A stretch of 64,000 nt of DNA from Porphyridium purpureum (lineage: Eukaryota; Rhodophyta; Bangiophyceae; Porphyridiales; Porphyridiaceae), in NCBI GenBank assembly GCA_008690995.1, contig VRMN01000023.1:1-64000 (forward strand), given 5' to 3'. Under the pieces are notes generated by a model. That model saw nothing but the letters and a program-made list of their open reading frames with translations, searched no databases and had not been told where the DNA came from. Position 1 is the first letter of the stretch. Every line of letters starts with the position of its first letter. Both the position numbers and the translations under genes were made by a program. Below, in pieces: positions 49,384 through 59,395 of this stretch.

Positions 49384-49590
49384 TTCCGCCGCCGCCGCCG
49401 CGTTTGGGCCGCCGCAGGACGCATCGCGTGTTGATAGCAGAACGCGTGTGTTTGTGTATGAAGAACGCGGGAAGCGCTGAAAGTGGCGGAGGCGAGGGTC
49501 AAGTGATGGAGAAGAAGCCGGAGAAGACGTGTGGGGGTTGGAAAGTTGGCGGGAGGAGGGAGCGAGCGGGTGTGGAGAGGCGGAGGAAAT

Positions 49591-49788
49591 ATGGATCAGG
49601 AAGTCAAGCTGGCCAAGGTCACCAAGGTGATCGGGCGCACGGGATCGCGAGGAGGCGTGACGCAGGTCAAGGTCGAGTTCTTGGACGACCAAAACCGCTC
49701 CATCATCCGCAACGTCAAGGGCCCCGTCCGCGAGGGAGATATCCTGTGCTTGCTCGAGTCCGAAAGAGAGGCCCGCAGACTTCGCTAG
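49591..49788 (+). CDS. RPS28: Small ribosomal subunit protein eS28
   Basis: A 65-residue protein, [20 protein letters not shown]..., ending SEREARRLR. It matches the conserved eS28 family over its full length: the basic [21 protein letters not shown] strand and the [17 protein letters not shown] segment are diagnostic. It is part of the cytosolic 40S subunit near the mRNA exit channel. The ATG at 49591 gives the usual length; an upstream in-frame ATG (49531) would add 20 residues unlike the family. It is intronless. The 11-bp CTGTAC array lies upstream and may belong to its promoter. Confidence 0.97.
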   Translation: MDQEVKLAKVTKVIGRTGSRGGVTQVKVEFLDDQNRSIIRNVKGPVREGDILCLLESEREARRLR

Positions 49789-50170
49789 GTTCGCGGGCCG
49801 CGCGCTGTCGGTCTGGGCCCGTTATCTAAGCCACTGGGAGATGGGCATTCGCGTACACCAAGCCGGTGAGCGAGGGGGGCTTCATGGAAGAGAAGAGTCG
49901 TTTGAGCTTACGCAGCGAGTCGAGTGAGGTTGCCAAATGCTCTTGCGGGCTACAGTCAGAATGGCGCCTCGCGCGTGTGTGATGTGGTTGATTGCGTTGA
50001 TCCTAGAAACCATCTGATAGTTCTGTACGGATAAAATATGCGGACACTTACATGACTGTGGGTGTGGGTGTGGTTGATTGCCAGTGTGGTAGTATAGTCG
50101 ACGATCTCAAGGCCGCAGCGTTTGTCGTCATCTTGGCGGCTGCCTCCGTCTCGCGGGGTGAAAGCCTCGC

Positions 50171-50737
50171 TCATTTCCGCAGGCGCTTGATGACGCGCTC
50201 TGCGTCGATAAAGCCCAGAAACGGCAGCGCGCGTAGTGGCCGGTACTTGAACTTGCCCCACGTTGAGTTGAACGGTGGCATCATAGCGTGCATGTGTAGG
50301 TACGGCACGGAGCGCGTGACCGGCGCGTGAAAGCCCAAAACGACGTCTGCAGTCGCCGACGCGACTCCTCCGTGCGAGCCGTCCGCTTGCGCGAGCTTGG
50401 CATGCTGTGCCAGGACGCAATCGCGCCCGACCTCGATCATATGCCGCAGAAGCGGCTCGTGCACCGCACGCAGCTTCTCGACACCACGGATGAATTCATG
50501 CCGTGGCACCACTAGCAAGTGCACGTGGGCTCCTGGTGCGCGGTCCCAGAACACCACCAGCTGCTCATCGCGCATGACCACATCATCGTTGCTCTTGTTT
50601 CTGAAAAACGCCTCCCACTCCTCGCGACGTTGGTGCGGCTGCTGCTGCTCCTGTTGCCGTGTCGTGTCGTGCGCTTGCTCCTGCGCTGAGTGAGCTGTGT
50701 CTACGCGCGGGCCGCGTTCGCGCATGCCGGCCGGCAT
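50171..50737 (-). CDS. HIT-domain protein, HINT3-like
   Basis: A 188-residue protein from the ATG at 50737. After a Gln-rich N-terminal segment, a histidine-triad domain runs from about residue 50 to the end: VVFWDRAPGAHVHLLVVPRHEF, then SVPYLHMHAMMPP, then a C-terminal FIDAERVIKRLRK like the ITADHLIEKLR end of HINT3. HIT proteins are nucleotidyl hydrolases or transferases acting on nucleoside phosphoramidates and AMP-lysine. In the triad the first His is Tyr (YLHMHAM), but the central His, normally the nucleophile, is kept. It is divergent with the DUF3598 gene, 77 bp between start codons, so the two probably share a promoter region. Confidence 0.88.
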   Translation of the reverse strand: MPAGMRERGPRVDTAHSAQEQAHDTTRQQEQQQPHQRREEWEAFFRNKSNDDVVMRDEQLVVFWDRAPGAHVHLLVVPRHEFIRGVEKLRAVHEPLLRHMIEVGRDCVLAQHAKLAQADGSHGGVASATADVVLGFHAPVTRSVPYLHMHAMMPPFNSTWGKFKYRPLRALPFLGFIDAERVIKRLRK

Positions 50738-50814
50738 GCTCGCGCCGTTTCCTTTGCTTGGCTTCCAAACTCTTACGGGTGAAGCAGACAAGAAGCCCTC
50801 ACATGTAGAGCAGA

Positions 50815-51879
50815 ATGGAAGACGGAACAAGCGCCGACGGCGCGTCGCCCGCGATGCCACCTGAGCCAAACAACGCCGGGCTCGACGCGCGGCAGATGTG
50901 GCAGCACTTGCAGAAACACACGGGTGAATGGCACGGTATCCGTTCCGTGTGCGCGGCATCTGGGCGCGTACTTGTTGAAGTGGGCACGTTTGTCGAAGTC
51001 GTGCCCGAGTCAACGTCAGCAGGAGGCAGTTCGCGCTCGCAGTTGGTATGGACGACGTGGGTGCAGGAAGACACGACAAGTAGCCCTGCAGTCGCAACAG
51101 TGCGCTTGCCGACAAATCGCAAATCCAGTGGTGCCGCTGCAGCACGAGTTGATCGTGTTGGAGCCAACAAGTCAGAGACCTGGAGCTCGGCAGATGTTGA
51201 GGATCTGGGTGTCGTGTTTGAGGATGGCTCGTTCTCGCTGGGTCCCGCGGAAGCTGGAAGCACGGCGGGCGAGCAGTTTCTTCTTCAGCATGGCATTTTG
51301 CAGGGCGAGATGGGCATGCGCGTGCGCGTGATTCATGCTTTCGACTATGAACGCCGTCTGGTTGGGATCACAATATGCCGCGAACGAACTCGCATGAATG
51401 TGGCACCAGCGGGAAGCATCTCGCCCGCTGCGTGGCGTTCACCGATAGCGCTGATCAAGTTCACCTTCGGGCGCTGGGAGGGCTCGGGCGTGATGGCGGA
51501 CGAGCGCTCTGGGCGACTTTTGCGTATTCAGTCCGTCTGGGAACTGCGGTTAGAACGGTTTGGCGAGGTGGAGCTCACATCCTCGCTGCAGGTTGGTGCG
51601 CAAAATGGAGATCGGGAAGAGTCGCGTGCAGCCAGTACGACCGTGCGCGGACGCGAGGACGAGAATGTGCTGATGTTCCCTTCCACCGCATCGCACATGG
51701 TAGCGCTGAGCGGCGGTATCCTGGTTTCGCAGCCTCTGCAGATGTTCCGAGGCACGCGCGCAGCAATCGAGCTGTTCTTTCTCGTGCGACCCGGTTATCG
51801 AAGACGGCTGATCCGGTTCTACAACGCTGAGCTTGACTGGACCAGTACCGCGTACCTGACTGAGCGGATGGTGGGATGA
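50815..51879 (+). CDS. DUF3598 family protein
   Basis: A 354-residue protein. The start MWQHLQKHTGEWHGIRSVC (about residues 27-45), the middle VVFEDGSFSLGP and the C-terminal RPGYRRRLIRFYNAELDWTSTAYLTERMV follow the DUF3598 pattern found in cyanobacteria, algae and plants. The fold is thought to be lipocalin-like. The two halves each hold a GEWHG/GRWEG start (about 37 and 222), suggesting two related barrels. The biochemical role is unknown; I recall the family as mainly one of photosynthetic organisms, which supports an algal source. No clear transit peptide is seen. It is convergent with the NDUFA9-like gene. Confidence 0.7.
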   Translation: MEDGTSADGASPAMPPEPNNAGLDARQMWQHLQKHTGEWHGIRSVCAASGRVLVEVGTFVEVVPESTSAGGSSRSQLVWTTWVQEDTTSSPAVATVRLPTNRKSSGAAAARVDRVGANKSETWSSADVEDLGVVFEDGSFSLGPAEAGSTAGEQFLLQHGILQGEMGMRVRVIHAFDYERRLVGITICRERTRMNVAPAGSISPAAWRSPIALIKFTFGRWEGSGVMADERSGRLLRIQSVWELRLERFGEVELTSSLQVGAQNGDREESRAASTTVRGREDENVLMFPSTASHMVALSGGILVSQPLQMFRGTRAAIELFFLVRPGYRRRLIRFYNAELDWTSTAYLTERMVG

Positions 51880-52073
51880 GAGGAAGCTTCAGCTGTAAGA
51901 AAAAGCACGCTTGTCCACAAACTTGCGCAGATCATGGACCCCCTGAGAAAGCGAATAGATAAGGCATATACTTAAAAGAAGAAGACAAAGAAAGAGCGAA
52001 TAGAAATTGACCGTACGCTGCCGTTCGATGGCGCGCATTCTCCCTCAGCGCTGCTGCCATGATTCAGATCTCA

Positions 52074-53174
52074 CTAGTTGGGCGAAGAAAACTTTTGGCT
52101 CTCAGGGGCAACGTAGAACAGCGAAGAGCGATCGCCACCACGTCGGTACATGCGCACAACGTCGGCACCTTGCTCACTCGTCACGCCGTGCGGCACATAG
52201 TCGAGGTCTTCAAAGGTGAGAATGCCTGGCTCCTCTCTCAGAATGTTATTTGTGCATTCGAGCACGAACGCATCATGCGGGACAATGGGGTTCGGATTGA
52301 ACAAAGGTAACCGGAGACCAAGCAGTTTGCCCAGAAAGGGTGCCACTTGGCGCGGCAAGTGCACAGGACCGCCCAGCATCTTGGTCTCGGTGATGCAGAA
52401 CTCGACCAAGTCTGCCATGGAGATCGGCGCAGGTCCCGCCAGCACGAGTGTCTGGCCCGCAAACCCTTCTGGGTCGCGCACAATACCACCCATTACCACA
52501 GCGATGTCCTGCATGTACACAGGCTGCAACATGTACTCGCCATAATCGATGATCGGGTATCGCCTGGTTTTTTGCAGCAGCTGGCAAATGCGATTGAGCA
52601 GGCGGTCTTCGTAGCCGAAAATGTCTGTGGCGCGCACGATGACAGCGTCCGGGTAATGCGCGCGCACGGCCTGCTCCGCGGCATACTTACTGACGTTCCA
52701 GGCGGAGGGCGACACGGGCGAGGCGTTCGCGCATGACATTTGCACAAACTGGTGCACGCCGCACTGCTTCGCGATACGCGCGATCGTGTCCGAGCCCGTG
52801 ACGTGCACGTCGGTGTACGAAAAGTTGCGCGTCTCATAGTGCTTACCCATGAGATTGATGACGACGTCACTGTGCTGCATGGCACGACGGACCGACTCTT
52901 CGTCGCGGATATGGAACTCCACGGGCACAATCTGCCCCAAGTCGCCCATCAGCTTGAGGTGCCTGTGGTTGAGGCCATCGCCGCGCCACGGCACCACGAC
53001 CTGTGTGCCATGCCGCCCTAGCTCGTTCACGACGTACCGCCCGACAAACCCAGTGGCACCAAACACCGTGGCAGTCACGCCCGACACCGACGCGCGCCCG
53101 CCGGAGCCGCGCGATCCCACCTCGGACATGCCGCTCTGCAGCATCAGCGCCAACGCGCGCCCCGTCGCGCGCAT
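52074..53174 (-). CDS. NDUFA9: NDUFA9-like complex I subunit (atypical SDR)
   Basis: A 366-residue protein from the ATG at 53174. The Arg-rich, acid-poor N-terminus (MRATGRALALMLQSG) fits a mitochondrial presequence. Next comes the nucleotide-binding motif VFGATGFVGRYVVNEL (about residues 37-53), then VINLMGKHYETRNFSYTDVHV and SKYAAEQAVRAHYPDAVIVRATDIFGYEDRLLN, the characteristic NDUFA9 segments. This accessory subunit of respiratory complex I binds NADPH at the matrix arm. The family's usual length is about 350-400. The C-terminal region (YVPHGVTSEQGADVVRMYRRGG) also fits. Upstream in-frame sequence has no ATG. Confidence 0.9.
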   Translation of the reverse strand: MRATGRALALMLQSGMSEVGSRGSGGRASVSGVTATVFGATGFVGRYVVNELGRHGTQVVVPWRGDGLNHRHLKLMGDLGQIVPVEFHIRDEESVRRAMQHSDVVINLMGKHYETRNFSYTDVHVTGSDTIARIAKQCGVHQFVQMSCANASPVSPSAWNVSKYAAEQAVRAHYPDAVIVRATDIFGYEDRLLNRICQLLQKTRRYPIIDYGEYMLQPVYMQDIAVVMGGIVRDPEGFAGQTLVLAGPAPISMADLVEFCITETKMLGGPVHLPRQVAPFLGKLLGLRLPLFNPNPIVPHDAFVLECTNNILREEPGILTFEDLDYVPHGVTSEQGADVVRMYRRGGDRSSLFYVAPESQKFSSPN

Positions 53175-53555
53175 GATGAGCAACCGTTCCCGCCGCCAAT
53201 CCAACACTCCCACCTCTTCGCCGAGACGACCTTGGCACCACCTCCAACGCCCGTTCTGTCCTGAAAACTTTTGCGCCAAGCGCTTTCTAATAAAAAGCCC
53301 TCGTTTTCATCATTTCTCTAAGGTTTGAGCTTGAGCTTCAGCAGCAGCTGCGCGCCTCGGCTTGTGCGTGCCGGGTCTGGCAATAGACGACCACTGCGAG
53401 GTTGGACGTTCCTTGATCCGCCGTGCGCTTGCGGGCTTCCTGTCCGAAAATGACAAGCGGCGGTTCGTCTGACTTTATTCCGCTTTCTCGCAAAATGCTC
53501 TGAAAAGTAGGTCGATCGCTGGCGTCCAGCGGCTAGGTTGATGTTGACGCGTGCC

Positions 53556-54656
53556 TCACGCGAAGGTATGAGCCAGGAAGCGGCACTTGGCCATGCCTAT
53601 ACTCAGCTCATTCAGATCAGCGTAAAAGTCAACCCGCCGAACCTTGTTTGCTGCGTTCAGTTCGAGCAGCAGAACGCCGTCAGTTACTGTGAAGCAGCCG
53701 TGGTGGCGCCCCATCAGCTCGAACGAGTCAAATTCTATCATCCACGTGCGGTCTTCGACCTTCTTGACGCGACTCGGGTGGTCGCGAGCAGTGACCACGG
53801 ACCATACGTGCGCACTATCGATTGCAAACTCATTGGTCACATTCTTGTAAAACTGAATGGCGTCGTCCTTTCCTTCCCTTTTGGTTACGCTCACCAAGTG
53901 GTACGTCACATCGTCCGAATAGTGCCTAGAAAGGGCGACAGTGTCGCGTCTCTCAAAAGCCTGCATAATTTGCTGGACGACTTGTTCGGCGTGCATGTAG
54001 CCATTCATCGAGTCGAACAAGGCACGCTGGTCGTTAACATCCACCAAGTACGAGTACGACGCAAGGACAAAACCGTCCTTGCCATCTGCACGCAGGGAAC
54101 CCACGCCAACCGCGGGCACCCATTCGTGCGTGCCCGTGGACGAGAACCATAGCGCCAGGTGAGAGGCTGTATAGTGCATACCTGATACGGTGAGCTGGGA
54201 GACGCGCGTGAGAATGCGTGTGACGTGTGCGTCAGGGGCTGCGACACGCGTATGCACTGACCGTTTAAATGCCTTCACGGCCTCAACGCCCACGCCCCTT
54301 TCGCCAAAGAGGATGACGGAAGCGTCCGGCGCCAGTGGAAGCTGTGCGAGAAACTCGGCGTCGTTCAGCGTCGAGCTATTGTCGACCAAATATTCATTGA
54401 ACAGCCGGTCCATATTCTGCAGCAGGACGCTCACCGAGTCATGTGTCGGCATGGCGGGCGCCGCGCGCTGGTGGGAGTTGTGTCGTGCATCCGAGCTCGA
54501 CGACGCTGCTGCCGGCGTTGATGCCGCGCTCGCATCACCACTTTTCAGTCTCGCGGAGAGCGGTGTCTCGAAAACCTTGTCCCTGCTTGCCCACAACAAC
54601 GCCAGCAGCAGCGCCGCGACCACTGTCATAATGGAGACCACATGCAATGCGATCAT
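53556..54656 (-). CDS. Membrane-anchored SnoaL/NTF2-like protein
   Basis: A 366-residue protein from the ATG at 54656. One hydrophobic segment at the N-terminus (MIALHVVSIMTVVAALLLALLWA) acts as a signal anchor. A low-complexity Ser/Ala region follows. The C-terminal half (about residues 225-345) looks like an NTF2/SnoaL-like domain: VVQQIMQAFERRDTVALSRHYSDDVTYHL, then REGKDDAIQFYKNV, then a strand-rich end. Such domains form a cone-shaped pocket used by enzymes and binding proteins. No catalytic residues can be assigned. The middle (about 70-200) resembles no family I know. The function is unknown. Confidence 0.65.
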   Translation of the reverse strand: MIALHVVSIMTVVAALLLALLWASRDKVFETPLSARLKSGDASAASTPAAASSSSDARHNSHQRAAPAMPTHDSVSVLLQNMDRLFNEYLVDNSSTLNDAEFLAQLPLAPDASVILFGERGVGVEAVKAFKRSVHTRVAAPDAHVTRILTRVSQLTVSGMHYTASHLALWFSSTGTHEWVPAVGVGSLRADGKDGFVLASYSYLVDVNDQRALFDSMNGYMHAEQVVQQIMQAFERRDTVALSRHYSDDVTYHLVSVTKREGKDDAIQFYKNVTNEFAIDSAHVWSVVTARDHPSRVKKVEDRTWMIEFDSFELMGRHHGCFTVTDGVLLLELNAANKVRRVDFYADLNELSIGMAKCRFLAHTFA

Positions 54657-55350
54657 GGCGACGACGCGCACACCAAACCACGCGTCTCTCGTTTCTCGTC
54701 ACTTCCGATCGTCTACGCGCCGAGTGCGCGCGCACCCCGCGCGAGCGCTTCGTTGCGTTTCGCCGACCCAATCGCACGCGATCGTCGTGGCGCACCACGC
54801 GGAGACTGAGCGGCGGGAAACGCGCGGCCACCACGGCCAGCGCGCTCGTCTGCACGCTACGCAGGCTCTGTCTCTTCTGTTCCGCGGCCCGGGCTTCAGC
54901 GCGCAGCGCGCCATGCGTGTTGTGCGAGCTTTGACTTTCGGTCGAGCATTTACTGTACACTATCAGAACGCGCTGCTTTCGTGATTTTTCCGTGCCGCCG
55001 CTGCATCCGACTGTAAACCGCGTGACGACCTCAGTTGCGCGTGTGACCGAGACGTCGCGGTACGCTGCAAGCGCGCGGTGGCACGGTGTGACGCGAGGAT
55101 GGCACGCTGGAGATGCGTCGTGACGGTCGCCATGACGCGGCTCTGTGTGAGACTGGAATCGTGCGGTCACAACGCAGACGAGTTTACACTTTGAACGATA
55201 ATTAAAGACGCTCTGGAGCGCCGCGGAGCGCGTGCGGTCGCTACGAGCGACAAACGGGCACGGACCGCGCCTTCGTGTTGACGAAGAGGGCTGCGTTTCC
55301 TGAGCGGATGGTTTGCGTGAACGGCATGTGTATGTTACCGCACACGCGCA

Positions 55351-55998
55351 TCACGTCACCTGGAGCAGCAGCGCCGGCTTTTCGTATGACAGGATGATGT
55401 CGTCCTCTGCCGTCGCGCGGTCCGAGTTTTTGATGCGATAGTGTTCCGTGGCGTTCTTGACGGCGTAGATTGCGCGCCCAATGATGTGGTCGAATCGAAT
55501 CGCGCCAAACGAGCGGCTGTCCCGGGTGGGCGCTGCCGGGTTGTCGCACTGCACCCAGCAATGATTATCAGGTATGAAGAACGGGGGGAACTTTTCTGGC
55601 TCGCGATCGCTGATCATTTCGTCGCCCGCTGCGGCCACAATGCGACGCACATACTTTCGCCTCGCGTCGCTGGGGTCGCGCATGACCACCACGTCACGCA
55701 CAAAGACCGACTGCTCTGTAGGGCGCGGGAGCCGGCGAATAAATAAAACGTCGCGCGCCTCGTCCTCGCGCGCGTTCTCATTCAGCAGTGGAGCCATGCT
55801 GTTGCCTGTCATGGCGAGTTTGTACAGGAGCGGTTTCTGCCACTCGGCGGAGATCTTTTTCGCCGTCTCGGAGTCATTCTGAGCCAGCTTTGACGCGATG
55901 ACTGACGGATCCTGGCCTGCTGCGACCGCGACAGCATCGACGGCCGTCGATGCACGCGCGATGTAGTATCGATACCGCGCGAGCAACGACTGCGCCAT
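55351..55998 (-). CDS. S26-family (signal peptidase-like) protein lacking the catalytic Lys
   Basis: A 215-residue protein from the ATG at 55998. The serine box is MTGNSMAPLL (Ser near residue 66). The second box is KYVRRIVAAAGDEM (about 114-127), where Arg stands at the position of the general-base Lys of inner-membrane proteases (VKRIxGxxGD). The third is DSRSFGAIRFDHIIGRAIYAV. It resembles the plant S26-like group (as I recall, Arabidopsis At1g06200/At2g31140), which shares VRRLAAxEGxEM and DSRxFGP. It may therefore be a conserved non-canonical S26 member, perhaps mitochondrial, rather than a damaged gene. There is no clear transmembrane segment. Whether it cleaves peptides is unknown. Confidence 0.8.
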   Translation of the reverse strand: MAQSLLARYRYYIARASTAVDAVAVAAGQDPSVIASKLAQNDSETAKKISAEWQKPLLYKLAMTGNSMAPLLNENAREDEARDVLFIRRLPRPTEQSVFVRDVVVMRDPSDARRKYVRRIVAAAGDEMISDREPEKFPPFFIPDNHCWVQCDNPAAPTRDSRSFGAIRFDHIIGRAIYAVKNATEHYRIKNSDRATAEDDIILSYEKPALLLQVT

Positions 55999-57958
55999 GG
56001 GTTGGTCGCCTCTTCGCCGCGAATCGTGCGCACGGACACCGCACTTTGCTCAAGAACGCAGTGGCTTCGGCCGGTTTCAGCTGGCAACAGGCGCGCGTAT
56101 GCTCGCACGCCCCCTCAAACTTCTCGCCCACGCGCACGCGCCACGTCCCGATGGCGCGTGATTACGGCTGGAAGCCGCCCCGCCGCCTTTCACGCGACGG
56201 GCGAACGTTGCGCGCGCTCGACGCACGCACGCGGGACATTCACCGCAGGCGCCTCGTCCCCAGCTTCTGGCTACTCACGCACGCCCAGCCCTCCTGCGCT
56301 CTCCTCCCGCAACCCGCGCTGGCCGTGCCGGTGCCCACTCCAGTCGGCGCCGACAAAGACACTTTCAGTCCGTGCACCCTTCCACTTCCGCGCCCCGCCG
56401 CCCCGCCGCAGCGCGCGCTAGTGACCAATTATTACCCCAGCTCCGCACGCGCGTCCAGCAAGCCATATACCCTTCCCCCACTCGACACGCAATCCCTCTG
56501 TCCCTTCCTCACTCTGTCTCCCTCTCTCCCTCTCTCTCTTTGTCCCACCTCCCCCGCAACTGGCGCGCACGCGTTCCCTGCCCGCGAACGTGCTCGATCA
56601 CGCACCCCTCCACCACCAGGGTACAGTTCACCGCCACACCACCGTACCCCAGCCGGCGTTCAGCATGGTCGCGCAAGTGTACCGCTCTGAGCGTGCACGA
56701 TCGTGCCTGCTCCTCTGTGCGAGCGTGCGTGCGATATGCAGTGCTCCCCTCCAACCGCTCGATCGATCGCACACAACAAATCCCGAAATAAATACCAATT
56801 GCACCAGTAACAATGGCGCCATTGACACTGCCGATGATGGCGATGACCATCATAATAATGACGATGATGCAAACGCGTCACGTGGTGTGCTGTTTCCACC
56901 AATTGCGGCGTGAGGGTGAGCGGGCGGGTGAGCGGGTTGCGGTGTACGTGTGTGTGTAAGTTACGCGTGCGACCGGTTTGTAGCCACACAAAAAGAATAC
57001 AAACCGAGTAAGTTGGGTGCGCGCGGGTGCGTTGGTAGTAGCACTGGCAAGGTGTGTGTGTGTGTGTGTGTGTGTGTACACGTCAAACAATGGCCGGGGC
57101 GGGGACAAGGCGGTGCGCACGCGTCACGCGATCGCGGGACACGCGCAAGTCGCGTCGCTGGCGCGTCGACTGTAAACGCGGGTGGAGAGAGAGTCGTGGA
57201 GGAATGGCCACCGCGGGTGCGTGTCGCCGTCAGCGGGAGAGAAAGAGAGAGAGAAAGAGAGTGTGTGTGTGTGTATACAGTTTGAATTTTGGTGCGTATA
57301 CGGAAGGTGTGATTGGAGGTGAGCGGTTGACAGTTTGCCGCGCAGTGTGGCGAGGCCGCGCGAGCCTGCGCCACAGCCACAAACGCGGCGTCGCGACGCG
57401 CGAGCACACAGAATGAGACGCTAAAGTGCATGGCCACCATCGAACGCGCACGCACCCGGACACAGACGCGAAAATCCTCCAAAGTACTCGGTCCGTACAC
57501 GGCCGCATGCCACATCCGTGTGAAGGATAACGCGCCGCAGAAAGGCACCATGTGTAAAAGAGACGTCCGCATTCGTCGCTTTGGTCGCGCTCCGTGTGTG
57601 TGTGTGGAACGGCACGCGGTGTGAAAGCGTGCTGGACAGAGCAAAGCCATCAAGTGCGCTTCGGGCCCGCCTGCGCTCATCCAACGGCTGGTTATATGCC
57701 AGAGTCGAAAAGGCTGAGCGCACAACGCTGCGTGTGCACTCGGATCGATTCGCGTAAAGGACAAAAGTGTGTGCGCGCGCGCTTCAAGGAGAAACGTCGA
57801 GAAGGCGTCAAGACGTGCTGCAGGGACCCCCACGCAAACCAAAAAGGGCGGCGTTCCGTATCAACTGGCCCTCCGGACACTGGCGGCTGCTTCATCTACC
57901 TTCGCCACGCGCGAATGGTGGCGAATGACTCTGCCCAAATCCTGCTTTGCGCAACCGC
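55999..57958. other. Long intergenic region with microsatellites, no gene supported
   Basis: About 2 kb between the divergent S26-like and MYB genes. It has a TG run (about 57051-57076), GA-rich and TG stretches (about 57236-57274), a TC-rich tract near 56510-56545 and a GTACAG motif at 56621. Long open frames here are Arg/Ser/Thr-rich and driven by composition. Confidence 0.6.
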
Positions 57959-59395
57959 ATGGAATCGACCAAAGATAGCTCAGGTACCGATAGTAGAGCC
58001 AGTTCCGCAAGCTACGAAAACGATCTGACAGAGGCGAGGCCGCCGAAAGAGCCAGCGCTCAACATCCGTCAGCGCACCATGCCGAATCGCCGCGCAGAGC
58101 AGGCCCAACAAGGGACGGAATCATTCCAGCCGTGGGCGCCGCAGCAGCTGCTGCACCGACGAGAACCAAAGTTTGAACAAGCCGCAGGGCCGGTGCTTCC
58201 GCCATTGTTAGAGGCGTTTCCGTTTCTTCACGTGGAGCCGTTGGATCAGATCATGGAACGAAACCTTAAGCGACAAAAGCAGGAGCAATTCAAGGTGAGC
58301 TCGCAAGTGCCTATCCAGGGGCCCTTCCTCGCCCCGTGGCGCCAGATATCCAGAGATACGCAACACGTGGAGATGCCCTGTCACGCGGCAACATACAGCG
58401 CCTTTCCAGGCTCAGGTCTGGCGACCTCTCCATCCCGTGATAGTGGCATCGGCAGCAGCAAGGCGCATGCTGGTGCGTATTCTCCGCCGTCTCCTCTTCA
58501 GAGCTGTCGCGCGCGTGAGAAAATTAACAGGGAGCACGCGGCGGCGGCCGTGTTCGCGGATCCTTCTTGGCATCGAATATCGTCCCTGTCGTCGCCACCA
58601 GCGGTTCCGTCTGCCATGCCATCGTTCCGGTGCTTTGCAGACGATCCGCAGCTGCGCCCATCACGACGTGACGAGCCGCAAGGGCAAGAGGGCCGGCACA
58701 TGGCGGACAGTAGGCAGCAACCCGCTGCAGGGGAACCAGGTGCAAGCCTCGAGCCGATTGCGATTGCTCCCCGGATGGAAAAAAGCGCGCCAAGATCGGA
58801 GCGCGCGATGGCTGCGCAGGCAGACATGGTACCACAGCGTGGCGCCGAGGCTAGCTCTGCCAAGGACACCACGAAGGATCTGTCCAAGCCTAGCGGCAAG
58901 GCCATGTTCAGCCGCATGGACAAAGGCAAGCAGCCGTTGCGTAACGAAGAGCCATCGGAACGGGAGCGCCCCGGGGGCAGCCAGGCGCAAAAGCCGGTCG
59001 CTGAGGCCGAGATGGCGGTTTCGGCGCCGACTGCGCGCAAGCCGAAGCACTACTGGACTGCCGAAGAGGACGAGACGCTCATGCGAGCGGTCAAGAAGCA
59101 CGGCGCGCGCAACTGGGGCTACCTTGCGCGGCACTACTTCCAGCTGCGGCGCTCGGAGCTGCAGCTGCGCGCGCGGTGGGCGTACGTGCTGCAGCGGCGC
59201 GGCTTTGTGCGCACGTTCACGGCGCAGGAGGACGAGTACATCCTGCGTTCGTACCACGAGCGCGGCGCGCAGTGGAGCGTGTTCGCGCGCGAGCTCACCA
59301 ACTGCACCGACCAGGACGTCAAGCTGCGCTTCCGCAAGCTCCGCAACGCGTACACCCGCAGAGCCACCAGCTCCAGCAGCCCCTCCAACCATTAA
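57959..59395 (+). CDS. MYB/SANT-domain transcription-factor-like protein
   Basis: A 478-residue protein from the ATG at 57959 (MESTKDSSGTDSRASS). The first 350 residues are disordered, rich in Pro, Gln, Arg and Ser. Two MYB-type repeats lie near the C-terminus. The first, about residues 362-410 (YWTAEEDETLMRAVKKHG, NWGYLARHYF, QLRARW), has the three spaced Trp. The second, about 417-465 (FTAQEDEYILRSYHERG, QWSVFARELTN, DVKLRFRKL), has Phe-Trp-Phe. This two-repeat layout binds DNA in the nucleus. Targets are unknown. A basic, Ser-rich tail follows. Intronless. Confidence 0.88.
   Translation: MESTKDSSGTDSRASSASYENDLTEARPPKEPALNIRQRTMPNRRAEQAQQGTESFQPWAPQQLLHRREPKFEQAAGPVLPPLLEAFPFLHVEPLDQIMERNLKRQKQEQFKVSSQVPIQGPFLAPWRQISRDTQHVEMPCHAATYSAFPGSGLATSPSRDSGIGSSKAHAGAYSPPSPLQSCRAREKINREHAAAAVFADPSWHRISSLSSPPAVPSAMPSFRCFADDPQLRPSRRDEPQGQEGRHMADSRQQPAAGEPGASLEPIAIAPRMEKSAPRSERAMAAQADMVPQRGAEASSAKDTTKDLSKPSGKAMFSRMDKGKQPLRNEEPSERERPGGSQAQKPVAEAEMAVSAPTARKPKHYWTAEEDETLMRAVKKHGARNWGYLARHYFQLRRSELQLRARWAYVLQRRGFVRTFTAQEDEYILRSYHERGAQWSVFARELTNCTDQDVKLRFRKLRNAYTRRATSSSSPSNH

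Noticed and set aside
55950-56690. Arg/Pro/Ser-rich plus-strand frame of 246 codons
   Set aside because: Overlaps the S26-like gene start and low-complexity intergenic DNA, and has no recognisable domain.
56961-57842. Minus-strand frame of 293 codons with Thr-His and Ser-Leu runs
   Set aside because: The runs come from TG and GA microsatellites; no conserved domain and biased composition.
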